A stretch of 39,496 nt of DNA. Source: Chitinophagaceae bacterium. Its GTDB lineage: Bacteria; Bacteroidota; Bacteroidia; Chitinophagales; Chitinophagaceae. Made by a program: the position numbers and the translations under genes. This document shows, piece by piece, positions 7,807 through 15,753 of the stretch (position 1 is the first letter of the stretch; the number at the start of each line of letters is the position of its first letter). Below the pieces are notes generated by a model. That model saw only the letters and a list, made by a program, of their open reading frames with translations, searched no databases and had not been told where the DNA came from. The stretch is taken from positions 1 to 39,496 of the forward strand of contig JAGKWS010000027.1 of the NCBI GenBank assembly GCA_021151685.1, given 5' to 3'.

Positions 7807-8724
7807 ATGAACCTGAATGTACTGCTTCAGCCACATCCATTTCCCGGCAGGCGGCATCTGCTGTCTACGGGTGCCATAATGGGGCTGTGTATCTTTCTGT
7901 TTTTGCAGATTTTTCAGCCGTTTGGCCTTTCAACTCTTGAAGGCAGTTGGCACAAAACAATGCTACTGGCGGGTTATGGCATCATCACATTTGGGGTTGT
8001 GGGCATTAATGGGCTACTGCTTCCTGCCATTTTCAAGCGTATATATAATGCCACGCGGTGGACACTGCTGAAAGACCTCTTCTACTTTGGTGTGCTCAAC
8101 TTTCTTACAGTAAGTGTAGTAAACGTCTTTTACAGCTCGTGGGCGTTTGGATATGCAGTCTCTGCGAGCCGACTATTTTTTGCTGTTTCGTCTACGTTTG
8201 CTGTGGGCATGTTTCCATTTGCCATCATCATACTGTTCAGGCACAATAGATTACTCAGGTACCATTTGCAATTGGCAAAGGAAATGAATATTCACCTTCC
8301 AGCTCCTATCAACACAAAGGCCACCAATGCGTCCTTCCATACCGAAAGTGCTACAGAAATAACACCGGCTGTTCCGACAGCAATCACCATAAAGTCAGAA
8401 AATGGCTACGAACAATTGTCTTTCGCTCCAGATGAATTTCTCTATGCCGAAAGTGCCGATAACTATGTGAAATTCTGTGTACTGACCAACGGCATACCGT
8501 CTACGAAAATGTTACGCCTTACCATGAAGCAGGCCGAGGAACAACTACAAAACGCCGTGGGCGTGGTGCGTTGTCACCGCTCCTACCTGGTCAATGTGCA
8601 TCGGGTAACGCACGTTGAAGGCAATGCACAGGGGTTGCGCCTCACGCTGCACGGCTCCGATGCCGAAATTCCGGTAGCCCGCAGTGCCGTAAATAGCATC
8701 AGAACCTTGCTACATACCCCATAA
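7807..8724 (+). CDS. Membrane-bound LytTR-family transcriptional regulator
   Basis: A protein of about 305 residues (312 if the upstream ATG at 7786 is used). I prefer 7807 because family members begin shortly before a PFPGRR-type segment. Four membrane helices occupy roughly residues 20-150. A linker follows, and then a LytTR DNA-binding domain from about residue 200 to the end (LYAESADNYVKFCV, RCHRSYLVNVHRV, IPVARSAVNSIR). There is no receiver domain, so this is a one-component regulator that senses at the membrane rather than a response regulator. It begins about 30 bases after the HMA-like gene, so it may share the cassette transcript. The next gene, a DUF2306 membrane protein 109 bases downstream, is the probable regulatory target. 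Confidence 0.88.
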   Translation: MNLNVLLQPHPFPGRRHLLSTGAIMGLCIFLFLQIFQPFGLSTLEGSWHKTMLLAGYGIITFGVVGINGLLLPAIFKRIYNATRWTLLKDLFYFGVLNFLTVSVVNVFYSSWAFGYAVSASRLFFAVSSTFAVGMFPFAIIILFRHNRLLRYHLQLAKEMNIHLPAPINTKATNASFHTESATEITPAVPTAITIKSENGYEQLSFAPDEFLYAESADNYVKFCVLTNGIPSTKMLRLTMKQAEEQLQNAVGVVRCHRSYLVNVHRVTHVEGNAQGLRLTLHGSDAEIPVARSAVNSIRTLLHTP

Positions 8725-8730
8725 TGCCTT

Positions 8731-8812
8731 GTTTTTCGTCCCCAACGGGCATTTTACCCCAAAACATTACCGCACAACCCGTTTTTTTGGCACCAAACGT
8801 CGCTTTTTGTCG
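8731..8812. promoter_or_regulatory. Possible LytTR binding region before the DUF2306 gene
   Basis: The 109-base gap between the LytTR and DUF2306 genes contains two related stretches in direct orientation, GTTTTTCGTCCCCAACG (8731-8747) and GTTTTTTTGGCACCAAACG (8781-8799), followed by CGCTTTTTGTCGC (8801-8813). LytTR proteins usually bind paired direct repeats, so these are candidate half-sites. The match between them is imperfect. Confidence 0.3.
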
Positions 8813-8833
8813 CTTTGCATCAAAATTCAAACG

Positions 8834-9478
8834 ATGCGTACACTCTTTTTGGGACTTCACATTATTGCCGGTTCAGCAGCCCTTATCAGCGGAATGATAG
8901 CCATATTGGCTGGCAAAAAACGAGGCGTTCATACCGGATCTGGTATTACTTACTACTATGCCATGCTGCTTACAGCCATTAGCGCAGTGGTGCTCGCCAC
9001 TATACGGTGGAATCCCTTCCTTCTTTCAATTGGCATATTCTCGTTCTACATGGTACATGGCGGGCGAATGGCAATGAGGCAACTACGCCGTAAGGATACA
9101 TACCAACCGCAGTTGAAAGATCGTCTGGTTCCTGTTGCCGGCATCAGTACGGGTATAGCTATGGTGCTGTTCCCTCTATGGCAATTCTATAGCGGAGCAT
9201 CGGGCCTTGCACCCGTATTGCCTGTATTTGGCAGCATTCTTTTGGGCTTTGCCATCCGGGATGTACTCATTACCACCAACCCCAAAAACTACACACCGCA
9301 TAACAAACTTTGGCTGCGCATGCACATTGCCGGCATGGGTGGTGGCTACATCTCTACCGTTACTGCCTTTCTGGTAGTCAACATCACCCTTAGCCCGGCA
9401 TGGGTAGTATGGCTGGCACCTACAGTGGTGGGGAGTGTTTTCATAACATTGGCTATACGGAAAACGCACAACGCATAA
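8834..9478 (+). CDS. DUF2306-like integral membrane protein
   Basis: A 214-residue polytopic membrane protein with about six hydrophobic segments. The start at 8834 was chosen because residues upstream in the open frame (from 8729) are not conserved-looking and run through the candidate regulatory repeats. The early segment LHIIAGSAALISGMIA followed by GVHTGSGITYYYAML fits the DUF2306 family, with histidines at the helix ends. Function is unknown. In Bacteroidota such genes often sit beside transmembrane LytTR regulators, as here, which suggests that the regulator controls it. It converges with the imelysin gene at 9517. Confidence 0.75.
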   Translation: MRTLFLGLHIIAGSAALISGMIAILAGKKRGVHTGSGITYYYAMLLTAISAVVLATIRWNPFLLSIGIFSFYMVHGGRMAMRQLRRKDTYQPQLKDRLVPVAGISTGIAMVLFPLWQFYSGASGLAPVLPVFGSILLGFAIRDVLITTNPKNYTPHNKLWLRMHIAGMGGGYISTVTAFLVVNITLSPAWVVWLAPTVVGSVFITLAIRKTHNA

Positions 9479-9516
9479 AACCCAACGACACTAAACCCGG
9501 CTATTGTTGCATTACA

Positions 9517-10647
9517 TTAGTCGCCATCATTATCGTTCAACGTAAGCGTTATAGACAGATTGCTCACTACATCTACCTTGAACAGTACCAGCAGGGCTCT
9601 TGTTTCCGTCCATGCTTTTTCTACGTCCTGTGCATTGCTGGCAAGCAGGTTCTCTGACAGCTTATTGTACACCGCACTAATGGCGTAGAACTGACTATCA
9701 ATTTTTGCAGTAAGCAGGCCATCATCGTACCGGGCATTTACGGCATTCAGGTAGTCATCTATGCCTTTATCGGTAGATTGGGTGCCGCCATGAAATGCCT
9801 GTTTTAATGTCTCGAGATTTGCTTTAAGCAGCGTTACAGAGGTATTGCTGCGCCATGCCTCCTGCAACTCGGCATTCATTTCGGCACCAGTCTGTTTGCC
9901 AATAGGTTTGCCAATTTTGGTATTCAGCATATACTCCAAATACTCTATCATCTTGTTGACAAATATGTTGGTGCTGCCCTCTACGCCTACCGCCGTAGCC
10001 GATACAAATGTGCCGTAATAGTTGCCGCCATCTACCCGCCATAGGTCGTTCATCTGCCGGGCGGTGCTGCACATATTTTGTGCAACGGCTGTCATGTACT
10101 GTAGTCGTCTTGCGCCGAACCAACCGGTGAGGCTATCCATGGTCACCGCATTGCCAGCAGGAGAAAACAACAGATATTCTATTGCTGCCAGTCCTTTGGA
10201 CGATGAACCTTTAGTGTCTATAAACGCTTCTGTAAGCGTACCGGTATCGGCAATGAACTCGTCTACAAATGCTGTCTTCACGGGCCAGGTATGTATACGG
10301 TTCTGCAAATACTGGTCGCTCACCAAACCCAGATTGAATAGCTGACACACTTTCCATGCCCGTGCAGTGGCAACCCACTGAGCCTGTGCCGATGCCAAAT
10401 GTGCTATTGTTGGCTGTGCCTGCAACACCTGCAAGGTGCCGAGAAGCGAATCGGACACGGTAATAAACGATTGGTATGCGGGCAGGGCTACATTGGCCGC
10501 TATACCTGCAAGCATTATGCCCCGATCGAAATCGGGCTGCTCATCGGTCTTTTTATGGCATCCGGTGGCTACCATAACTGCTATTGCTGCGGCCAGAAGC
10601 ATTCTGCCAACAGTTGTTGAGAAAGATATAGACCTTATGACAGACAT
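9517..10647 (-). CDS. Imelysin-family lipoprotein with altered GxHxxE motif
   Basis: A 376-residue periplasmic or outer-membrane lipoprotein. The start at 10647 was chosen over the longer open frame because it gives a proper lipoprotein signal (MLLAAAIAVMVATGCHKK, lipid Cys near residue 31) and overlaps the upstream stop by one base (TAATG). The body is the helical imelysin-like (peptidase M75/IrpA) fold. In the family signature GxHxxE, which lines the putative metal or substrate site, this protein has GLAAIE: Ala154 replaces the histidine while Glu157 remains. The sister imelysin in the same cluster keeps the full motif. It is probably a non-catalytic or differently metal-binding partner in an iron-related envelope system. 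Confidence 0.85.
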   Translation of the reverse strand: MSVIRSISFSTTVGRMLLAAAIAVMVATGCHKKTDEQPDFDRGIMLAGIAANVALPAYQSFITVSDSLLGTLQVLQAQPTIAHLASAQAQWVATARAWKVCQLFNLGLVSDQYLQNRIHTWPVKTAFVDEFIADTGTLTEAFIDTKGSSSKGLAAIEYLLFSPAGNAVTMDSLTGWFGARRLQYMTAVAQNMCSTARQMNDLWRVDGGNYYGTFVSATAVGVEGSTNIFVNKMIEYLEYMLNTKIGKPIGKQTGAEMNAELQEAWRSNTSVTLLKANLETLKQAFHGGTQSTDKGIDDYLNAVNARYDDGLLTAKIDSQFYAISAVYNKLSENLLASNAQDVEKAWTETRALLVLFKVDVVSNLSITLTLNDNDGD

Positions 10648-12041
10648 TAAAGAGAATTTATAAATGAAATGAGTTGGTTGCGTTCTGTAACAGACAGTCT
10701 TTTGTATTCCAGCATTGCAGCCTGCCCCTCGCCACCATGCCATAAAATTGCTTCTTCTACATTGCGGGCGCGGCCATCGTGCAGCAGGCGCGTATGTCCG
10801 TTTACGGTGTGAATGAGCCCTATACCCCATAATGGAGGTGTACGCCATTCGGTTCCCGAAGCCAGAAAATCGGGGCGATTATCGGCCAAAGCCTCGCCCA
10901 TGTCGTGCAGCAACATGTCGGTATACGGCCATATAGTTTGCCCGGAAAGATTGGAGAATGCAGCATGCCTGCCGGTTATATAGCTTGGTATATGACAAGC
11001 GGCACAGCCTATTCTGGTGAACAGTGCCTTTCCCTGCAGGACAGTTTGGCTACTGACATCGCGACGTGCAGGTACTGCCAGATTGCTGATATATACTACC
11101 ATTTTGTGCAAATCTTCGTCTGATATTTCAGGCGATCCGCCATCAGGTGCATTTTGGCAGCCAGTTTGGATTCCCGTGCAGTTTTGTGCAGGGAACAAAT
11201 AGGAGGTGATGCCAATATCGCCCAAAAACGCCCCGGCCGACTGTTGTAACAATGAGGGTTGATTGGCCTTCCAACCAAAACGCCCCAATCTTGTCCTTCC
11301 GGCGGCAATATCCCACACATAATTGGGGCGGCCCGAAATGCCGTCATTGTTGGCATCCGTTTCATCGGCATGCGCCAATATCTGGTATTCGTCTATGGCC
11401 TCCAGCAGGCCCAATCCTATAACCTGTTGTCCTACCCTTGGCGACATCATAGTGCCGGCAGGTAAGGCACCGTAACCCGGATTAGCTACAGAATAGGCAG
11501 GTGATTGCAGCGAGTACTCATCTCCATTATCGAACTGCCCGAACAAAGTGGTGTAAGCAATGGCAATTTGCCCCTCTGGCGTTACATTGGGTATTGCCTG
11601 ATCGTTTAGCTGGTCGCCATAATTGGGAACAGGATTGGGGCCTCCATGCGGGTCTGTACCGGGTATACTTAACCTGATAAGCAGCCCTGTAGACACCTCG
11701 CCGAGAGTAGCAGGAGGTGCCCCCCTTCCATCCTTGAGGTGACAAGCCGCACAAGACCGGGCATTGAGCGTAGGGCCAAGACCATCGCGCGCAAGGGTAG
11801 ACGACGGTGCTGTAACCCAGTTTTGTTTGAAAAATGAATTACCTACAAAAAACAATAACTGATCGGCACTGTTAAGGCCGGGAGATACCATTGAGAAAGC
11901 ATTCGTAGACACATCGAACACTGTGTTTTGTGCCCCTCCCGAATATTCCTCACCCACATCGGGCCGAAGTGGCGGAACCGTATCTTTTCTGCAAGCATAA
12001 AACCCTGCAAACACACCAATAGCAACAATAACTTTTTTCAT
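10647..12041 (-). CDS. Di-haem c-type cytochrome peroxidase-like protein (DUF1111)
   Basis: A 464-residue exported lipoprotein-like protein; the start at 12041 places a short signal peptide ending at FYAC-RKD. Two c-type haem motifs are present: CAACH at residues 97-101, next to LKDGRG, and CAACH at 346-350, next to IPSY. Order and spacing fit the DUF1111 family, often annotated as di-haem oxidoreductase, putative peroxidase or thiol oxidoreductase. The C-terminal WRTPPLWGIG...LLHDGRA block is also typical. In many bacteria such genes are sandwiched between imelysin genes in iron-regulated clusters, exactly as here. A redox role in the periplasmic handling of iron is inferred. A terminator-like hairpin lies just before its start (12064-12097). 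Confidence 0.9.
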   Translation of the reverse strand: MKKVIVAIGVFAGFYACRKDTVPPLRPDVGEEYSGGAQNTVFDVSTNAFSMVSPGLNSADQLLFFVGNSFFKQNWVTAPSSTLARDGLGPTLNARSCAACHLKDGRGAPPATLGEVSTGLLIRLSIPGTDPHGGPNPVPNYGDQLNDQAIPNVTPEGQIAIAYTTLFGQFDNGDEYSLQSPAYSVANPGYGALPAGTMMSPRVGQQVIGLGLLEAIDEYQILAHADETDANNDGISGRPNYVWDIAAGRTRLGRFGWKANQPSLLQQSAGAFLGDIGITSYLFPAQNCTGIQTGCQNAPDGGSPEISDEDLHKMVVYISNLAVPARRDVSSQTVLQGKALFTRIGCAACHIPSYITGRHAAFSNLSGQTIWPYTDMLLHDMGEALADNRPDFLASGTEWRTPPLWGIGLIHTVNGHTRLLHDGRARNVEEAILWHGGEGQAAMLEYKRLSVTERNQLISFINSL

Positions 12042-12063
12042 CTTGAGCAAGAGTACTTTTACG

Positions 12064-12097
12064 AAAAAAGCAACCAGAGGACAAAACCTCTGATTGC
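12064..12097 (-). terminator. Intercistronic intrinsic terminator after the first imelysin gene
   Basis: On the minus strand GCAATCAGAGG pairs with CCTCTGGTTGC (11 bp, one G-U) around a TTTTGT loop and runs into TTTTTT (12064-12069). It lies 47 bases after the imelysin stop and 23 bases before the peroxidase start. It should make imelysin expression higher than that of the two genes behind it, or mark a separate promoter for them. Confidence 0.7.
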
Positions 12098-12143
12098 TGC
12101 CGGACAGGTACGTAACCATACCGGGAATATGGACACTATCTGT

Positions 12144-13418
12144 TTATGGCAATTCTGTATTGATAGTTATCCCCAAAGCGGTGGCCATAGCGGCTATTTT
12201 GTCGCCTTGCGCCCGTAGGGTAGTTACCGACGTCATGATGGGCCCACTACCGCTTACCGACTCTTGCGTTAGTGCGAAATCGAATGGTACGGGTATGGCA
12301 TTGACAGCGGAAATACTATTATCGGACAATGTATTCATCTCTGCGGCAAGTGTAGCATTTACAACAGTTATCAGGTCATTGACAGACTTACCGCTAACAA
12401 CACTACCATTAACTCTTGTGTATGCGCCCGTATATACATTGCGTATACCCATTGCATTGGTAATGATATCGCGGTGGGTATTGTCACTGAAACATGAGTG
12501 TTCATCCTCCTGATCCTGATTGTCTAAAGCCACAAAAATGCGTTCGCCAGCCAATTCTGATTTGCTGAGGGTGCCAATACCCGTCAAGATATTTTGCAGT
12601 GCCTTATCGCTGGCAAGAGCCATGAACGTAGCGCGATAGTTGCCAGATTTCGACGGATCCCATGCATCCTTAACCGTTTGCAAGTCGGCAATCAGTATCT
12701 CTGTTACTACACGAAGGTATTGTGCACGGCGCGTCTGATTGGCGGCAGTGCCACCAGTGGTCACATAATCGGTATACGGTCTGTTGCCGGGGGTCTTCAA
12801 CCCCACATTGGCATTGTCTTGCCCCCACAACAAAAATTCTATAGCATGGTATCCGGCCGAGATATTGGCCTCTCCTCCATTTTCATTCAATGACTTAATG
12901 AGATCTTGTGTGATGGCAGGATAGACAGTACTGTTGTTGATGATGCCAGAAACAGGATCGGTTCCTACATAATCGATGTAATTTTCATCGAGCGGCCATG
13001 CATTCAGCATACCTTCCGGTCCATTTTCGGCATCTATGGGGCCACCCGAAAACCTAAAAGCTTCCGTTTGCCCGTACGGCTCGCGAGCACTTTTCCAAGC
13101 CGCCCTGCAAGCGTCTAAACCAGCAGCAGAAGGACTGGCCAAAAAAGATTCAATAGCTGTTTGAAGTTTAACAGCTTCATTGTAAGCGTCTTCGTATGTC
13201 GCAAAAACTATGGCCGCATAATTCGCTTTTATCTCTTGCTTTAGTGCAGCGTTTTTGTCGCCATATTGGCAACTTCCGTCATCCTTACCCGCATCTGCGT
13301 CATAATTGGTTGCCGTTGCATCGGTACAGCCTTTCTTTTTACCACAGCTACTCAGCAATACAGGGCTTGCAGAAAGCGACACACACACCAGTGAGAGCAC
13401 CAGTTTTTTGCTCATCAT
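12144..13418 (-). CDS. Imelysin-family (IrpA/M75-like) iron-related lipoprotein
   Basis: A protein of about 424 residues starting MMSKKLVLSL, with a lipoprotein signal ending at SSC-GKKK. An extra short module follows (CTDATATNYDADAGKDDGSC), which matches the small CTDPxAxNYDPxAxxDDGSC motif found in secreted Bacteroidota proteins and is probably calcium-binding. The imelysin domain contains the intact signature GYHAIEFLLWG, with His191 and Glu194. Family members are envelope proteins tied to iron uptake; peptidase activity has been claimed for some and is unproved for most. It is the first gene of an imelysin, peroxidase, imelysin cluster. The in-frame ATGs at 13415 and 13424 are alternative starts. 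Confidence 0.88.
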   Translation of the reverse strand: MMSKKLVLSLVCVSLSASPVLLSSCGKKKGCTDATATNYDADAGKDDGSCQYGDKNAALKQEIKANYAAIVFATYEDAYNEAVKLQTAIESFLASPSAAGLDACRAAWKSAREPYGQTEAFRFSGGPIDAENGPEGMLNAWPLDENYIDYVGTDPVSGIINNSTVYPAITQDLIKSLNENGGEANISAGYHAIEFLLWGQDNANVGLKTPGNRPYTDYVTTGGTAANQTRRAQYLRVVTEILIADLQTVKDAWDPSKSGNYRATFMALASDKALQNILTGIGTLSKSELAGERIFVALDNQDQEDEHSCFSDNTHRDIITNAMGIRNVYTGAYTRVNGSVVSGKSVNDLITVVNATLAAEMNTLSDNSISAVNAIPVPFDFALTQESVSGSGPIMTSVTTLRAQGDKIAAMATALGITINTELP

Positions 13419-13516
13419 ATACATAAATTGAATCGAGTTTAGTTTATATGACGGCAAAAGTACCGGGCATCTATACCCTGCGCTTTACGAAAAACGGAAA
13501 ACCGACCTACATAATC

Positions 13517-13545
13517 AGGAAAAATGAGGGTGCCTGGCAGCCCTC
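13517..13545 (-). terminator. Intrinsic terminator of the NmrA-like gene
   Basis: On the minus strand GAGGG-C-TGCC pairs with GGCA-CCCTC (9 bp with one bulged C) and is followed by ATTTTTCC. It lies about 40 bases after the stop at 13584 and isolates that gene from the imelysin cluster. Confidence 0.6.
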
Positions 13546-13583
13546 TTTACATAGCATGATTGCGAGCAATACCCATCTCTGAC

Positions 13584-14339
13584 CTATTTAGATGGATATT
13601 TTTTCTGTAACCATTGCAACCATGTAGCACTTTGCAGACTTACGTTGGACGTTGTGAGACTACCGTTGGCAAAGGTGCGTCCCAATTCTCCCAAAATGGG
13701 CAGATTCAGTATCAGACGACGTTTGCCTGATTGCAATGTCCATATTCTGGCCATTTGGTGCAGGGTCAGCACCTCTTTGCCGCCTATCTCGTAAGTGATA
13801 CCTGCCGGTTGCAACCTTGATAGCCTTATCAGTTCTTGCGCCACCACCTTGAGCTCTATAGGCTGCGAAACTATATTCTTGGGCAGAAACCCAATGAGGC
13901 CAGCCAAAAAAGTAGATATTATCTGATGAATGAACTCGTGAAACTGTGTGGCCCTCAGTATAGTAAACGGTATACCAGACGTTTTAATAGCTTGTTCTGC
14001 TGCAAACTTCTTTTTGTAATAGGCAAAAGGCACTTTATCTACCCCCACTATAGACATGTAAATGAGGTGTACGTTGCTTGCCGGTTCTATTGCGGCTACA
14101 AGGTTTCGTGCAATCTGTTCGTCATTCTTCAAATCTGATGCCAGATGAAAAATGATTTTGTTTTCGCTTACAGCCTCTCTTACTCCGGTATTCTTTACGA
14201 GATCGGAGGGCACCCAATTCGAAATCTGAGCCCGGTTGGTGCGACTGGTAATGGTATGCAAAATTCCATTTTGAGCAAGCTGTGCAGAGAGCGCACGGCC
14301 AAGGATTCCGGTACCGCCGGTAATGAGGATATGTGACAT
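13584..14339 (-). CDS. NmrA-like NAD(P)-binding protein
   Basis: A 251-residue atypical short-chain dehydrogenase-like protein. The start at 14339 gives MSHILITGGTGILGR, with the Rossmann motif TGGTGILG at residues 7-14. FHLASD and the MSIVGVDKVPFAYYKKKFAAE segment follow, where YxxxK is partly kept (YYKKK). IRQ-type redox sensors and quinone or flavin reductases of the NmrA/complex I NDUFA9-like group share this layout. The substrate is not evident. It is transcribed divergently from the DUF4345 gene, and the 198-base gap must hold both promoters. Confidence 0.85.
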   Translation of the reverse strand: MSHILITGGTGILGRALSAQLAQNGILHTITSRTNRAQISNWVPSDLVKNTGVREAVSENKIIFHLASDLKNDEQIARNLVAAIEPASNVHLIYMSIVGVDKVPFAYYKKKFAAEQAIKTSGIPFTILRATQFHEFIHQIISTFLAGLIGFLPKNIVSQPIELKVVAQELIRLSRLQPAGITYEIGGKEVLTLHQMARIWTLQSGKRRLILNLPILGELGRTFANGSLTTSNVSLQSATWLQWLQKKYPSK

Positions 14340-14537
14340 GTGGTGGGGATTCCCCTGCACAATTGACATGTTGCAGAGACTTGTTTATGAGACGAAGTTA
14401 GCGAACCGGCACCTCATAATATTCCCGCATTGCATATTTGGTACTTTTTTAACGCATGGCCCAAAATGATGGTTTTTACCAAGAATAGGCCATCGTAGTG
14501 TAGTGACATTTGTGTCATCAAAACAAACGTAACAGTT

Positions 14538-14981
14538 ATGAAAAAACAAAAGACAATCCTTGTATTGGCAAGGATATTCATGGGTCTCTCGGCACTCAGT
14601 ATGTTATCGGTAAGTATGATGGCATTTGGCAATCCGCAAAAAGTAATGGACCTCGTTCGGGTAGAGTTGAACAATACCGACGCCTATAGCTCTATACGCG
14701 GCGTATATGGTGGTGTGGGGCTCACGCTGTTTATTACCATTGTATACATGGCTATAAAAGACGTAAAGCGTGGTCTGCAATTCTTGTCTATGCTTTGGGG
14801 TTTCTATGCATTGTCCCGCATACTCACCATTATGGTAGAGGGTAGTCTGGGCGCATTTGGCACCCAATGGCTCATGACGGAGAGCGTATTTTTTGTAATA
14901 GCCATGTCGCTCAATCTGGCTATGAAGCCGCAGGATGCAGCCCCCCGCATGCATCTTGCCACACCCGGCCACACTCACTAA
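14538..14981 (+). CDS. DUF4345 family membrane protein
   Basis: A 147-residue integral membrane protein with four hydrophobic segments (about 8-28, 57-77, 85-105, 110-130). The block NTDAYSSIRGVYGGVGLTLF is the DUF4345 hallmark. The family has no known function. The terminal residues are rich in histidine and proline (HLATPGHTH). A strong terminator follows at 15060, so it is monocistronic. Confidence 0.85.
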   Translation: MKKQKTILVLARIFMGLSALSMLSVSMMAFGNPQKVMDLVRVELNNTDAYSSIRGVYGGVGLTLFITIVYMAIKDVKRGLQFLSMLWGFYALSRILTIMVEGSLGAFGTQWLMTESVFFVIAMSLNLAMKPQDAAPRMHLATPGHTH

Positions 14982-15059
14982 AATCTCTGTACACACACAC
15001 TTCTGTAAACCCACCAACTGGTAACAACACCATATAGTACCTGTAAACCCCAAATGCGC

Positions 15060-15086
15060 ACGCCGGCCACAACGCCGGCGTTTTTT
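15060..15086 (+). terminator. Intrinsic terminator of the DUF4345 gene
   Basis: An 8-bp perfect GC-rich stem (ACGCCGGC at 15060-15067, GCCGGCGT at 15074-15081) merges into a TTTTTTG tract. It ends just short of the convergent stop codon at 15088. Confidence 0.85.
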
Positions 15087-15087
15087 G

Positions 15088-15654
15088 TTATGTGGCTGCA
15101 AGTTGCGCACGCACATGTGCCAATGCTTGCCGGGTACACCATGCCTGATAGGGATTGGCAAACAACGGGGCCAATAGCTTGCCGCCCGGTAGTGCCGGTC
15201 TCGACAATGTATCTATCTTAAATTTTGCATCCTTGCCCACCCCTTCATATGAGAATGTAGATATTCCCAACTCTACATGCCCTGCCAGGGTAGTATAAGA
15301 AAAACCTACCCTATCTTGTTGGCGGAAGATATCGGTAATACGCACCCCGCAAATAATAGAAACCAGCCCGCCCGCTACTGGCGGCAGCCATATTTGCTGC
15401 ACAATGGTATCGCCCAACTGCATAAGTCTGTTTTCGTAGGCCCATTGCGTAAGATGCCGCATGATGCGCGGCGGAAATACCGAATACGTATCGATTGGTG
15501 ATATAAACGGTAAACTACCTGTTTCTGCAAACACCGGTATAAACGATGATACATGCCTTAGCCTTGCCACATCAACATGGTGCATGGGGGTGGCCATCAG
15601 CTTGTGCAGCCGGGAAACCAATATCTGCGGATTGTTCCCTAAACAGATGCGCAT
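15088..15654 (-). CDS. DUF1990 family protein
   Basis: A 188-residue cytosolic protein. The second half carries the DUF1990 pattern: FSYTTLAGHVELGISTF (family form YGTLxGHxExGExxF), then IDTLSRPALPGGKLLAPLF and a C-terminal amphipathic helix. The fold is probably START/SRPBCC-like with a ligand pocket, and the function is unknown. Plant and bacterial relatives are occasionally fused or linked to lipid metabolism, but nothing here supports that. It is divergent from tsaD with about 100 bases between. Confidence 0.75.
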   Translation of the reverse strand: MRICLGNNPQILVSRLHKLMATPMHHVDVARLRHVSSFIPVFAETGSLPFISPIDTYSVFPPRIMRHLTQWAYENRLMQLGDTIVQQIWLPPVAGGLVSIICGVRITDIFRQQDRVGFSYTTLAGHVELGISTFSYEGVGKDAKFKIDTLSRPALPGGKLLAPLFANPYQAWCTRQALAHVRAQLAAT

Positions 15655-15730
15655 ACTCAGATAACGGTAAAGGATATAAAGGTATAGGATACTTGAGTCA
15701 GATATTGTTCGTGGCTTTACCTAATTCAGC

Positions 15731-15738
15731 TATTTTTG
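15731..15738 (+). promoter_or_regulatory. Putative -7 element of the tsaD promoter
   Basis: TATTTTTG fits the Bacteroidota -7 consensus TAnnTTTG and lies 15 bases before the tsaD ATG at 15754. A matching -33 TTTG at the right distance is not seen. Confidence 0.35.
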
Positions 15739-15753
15739 CCACCATTAGTGGTC

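Noticed and set aside
8729..8833. N-terminal extension of the DUF2306 protein
   Set aside because: The added residues are basic and non-membrane, and the DNA carries candidate regulatory repeats; the family N-terminus begins at 8834.
10648..10848. N-terminal extension of the degenerate imelysin
   Set aside because: The upstream 67 codons lie inside the peroxidase coding region and would bury the lipoprotein signal; the start at 10647 is coupled to the upstream stop.
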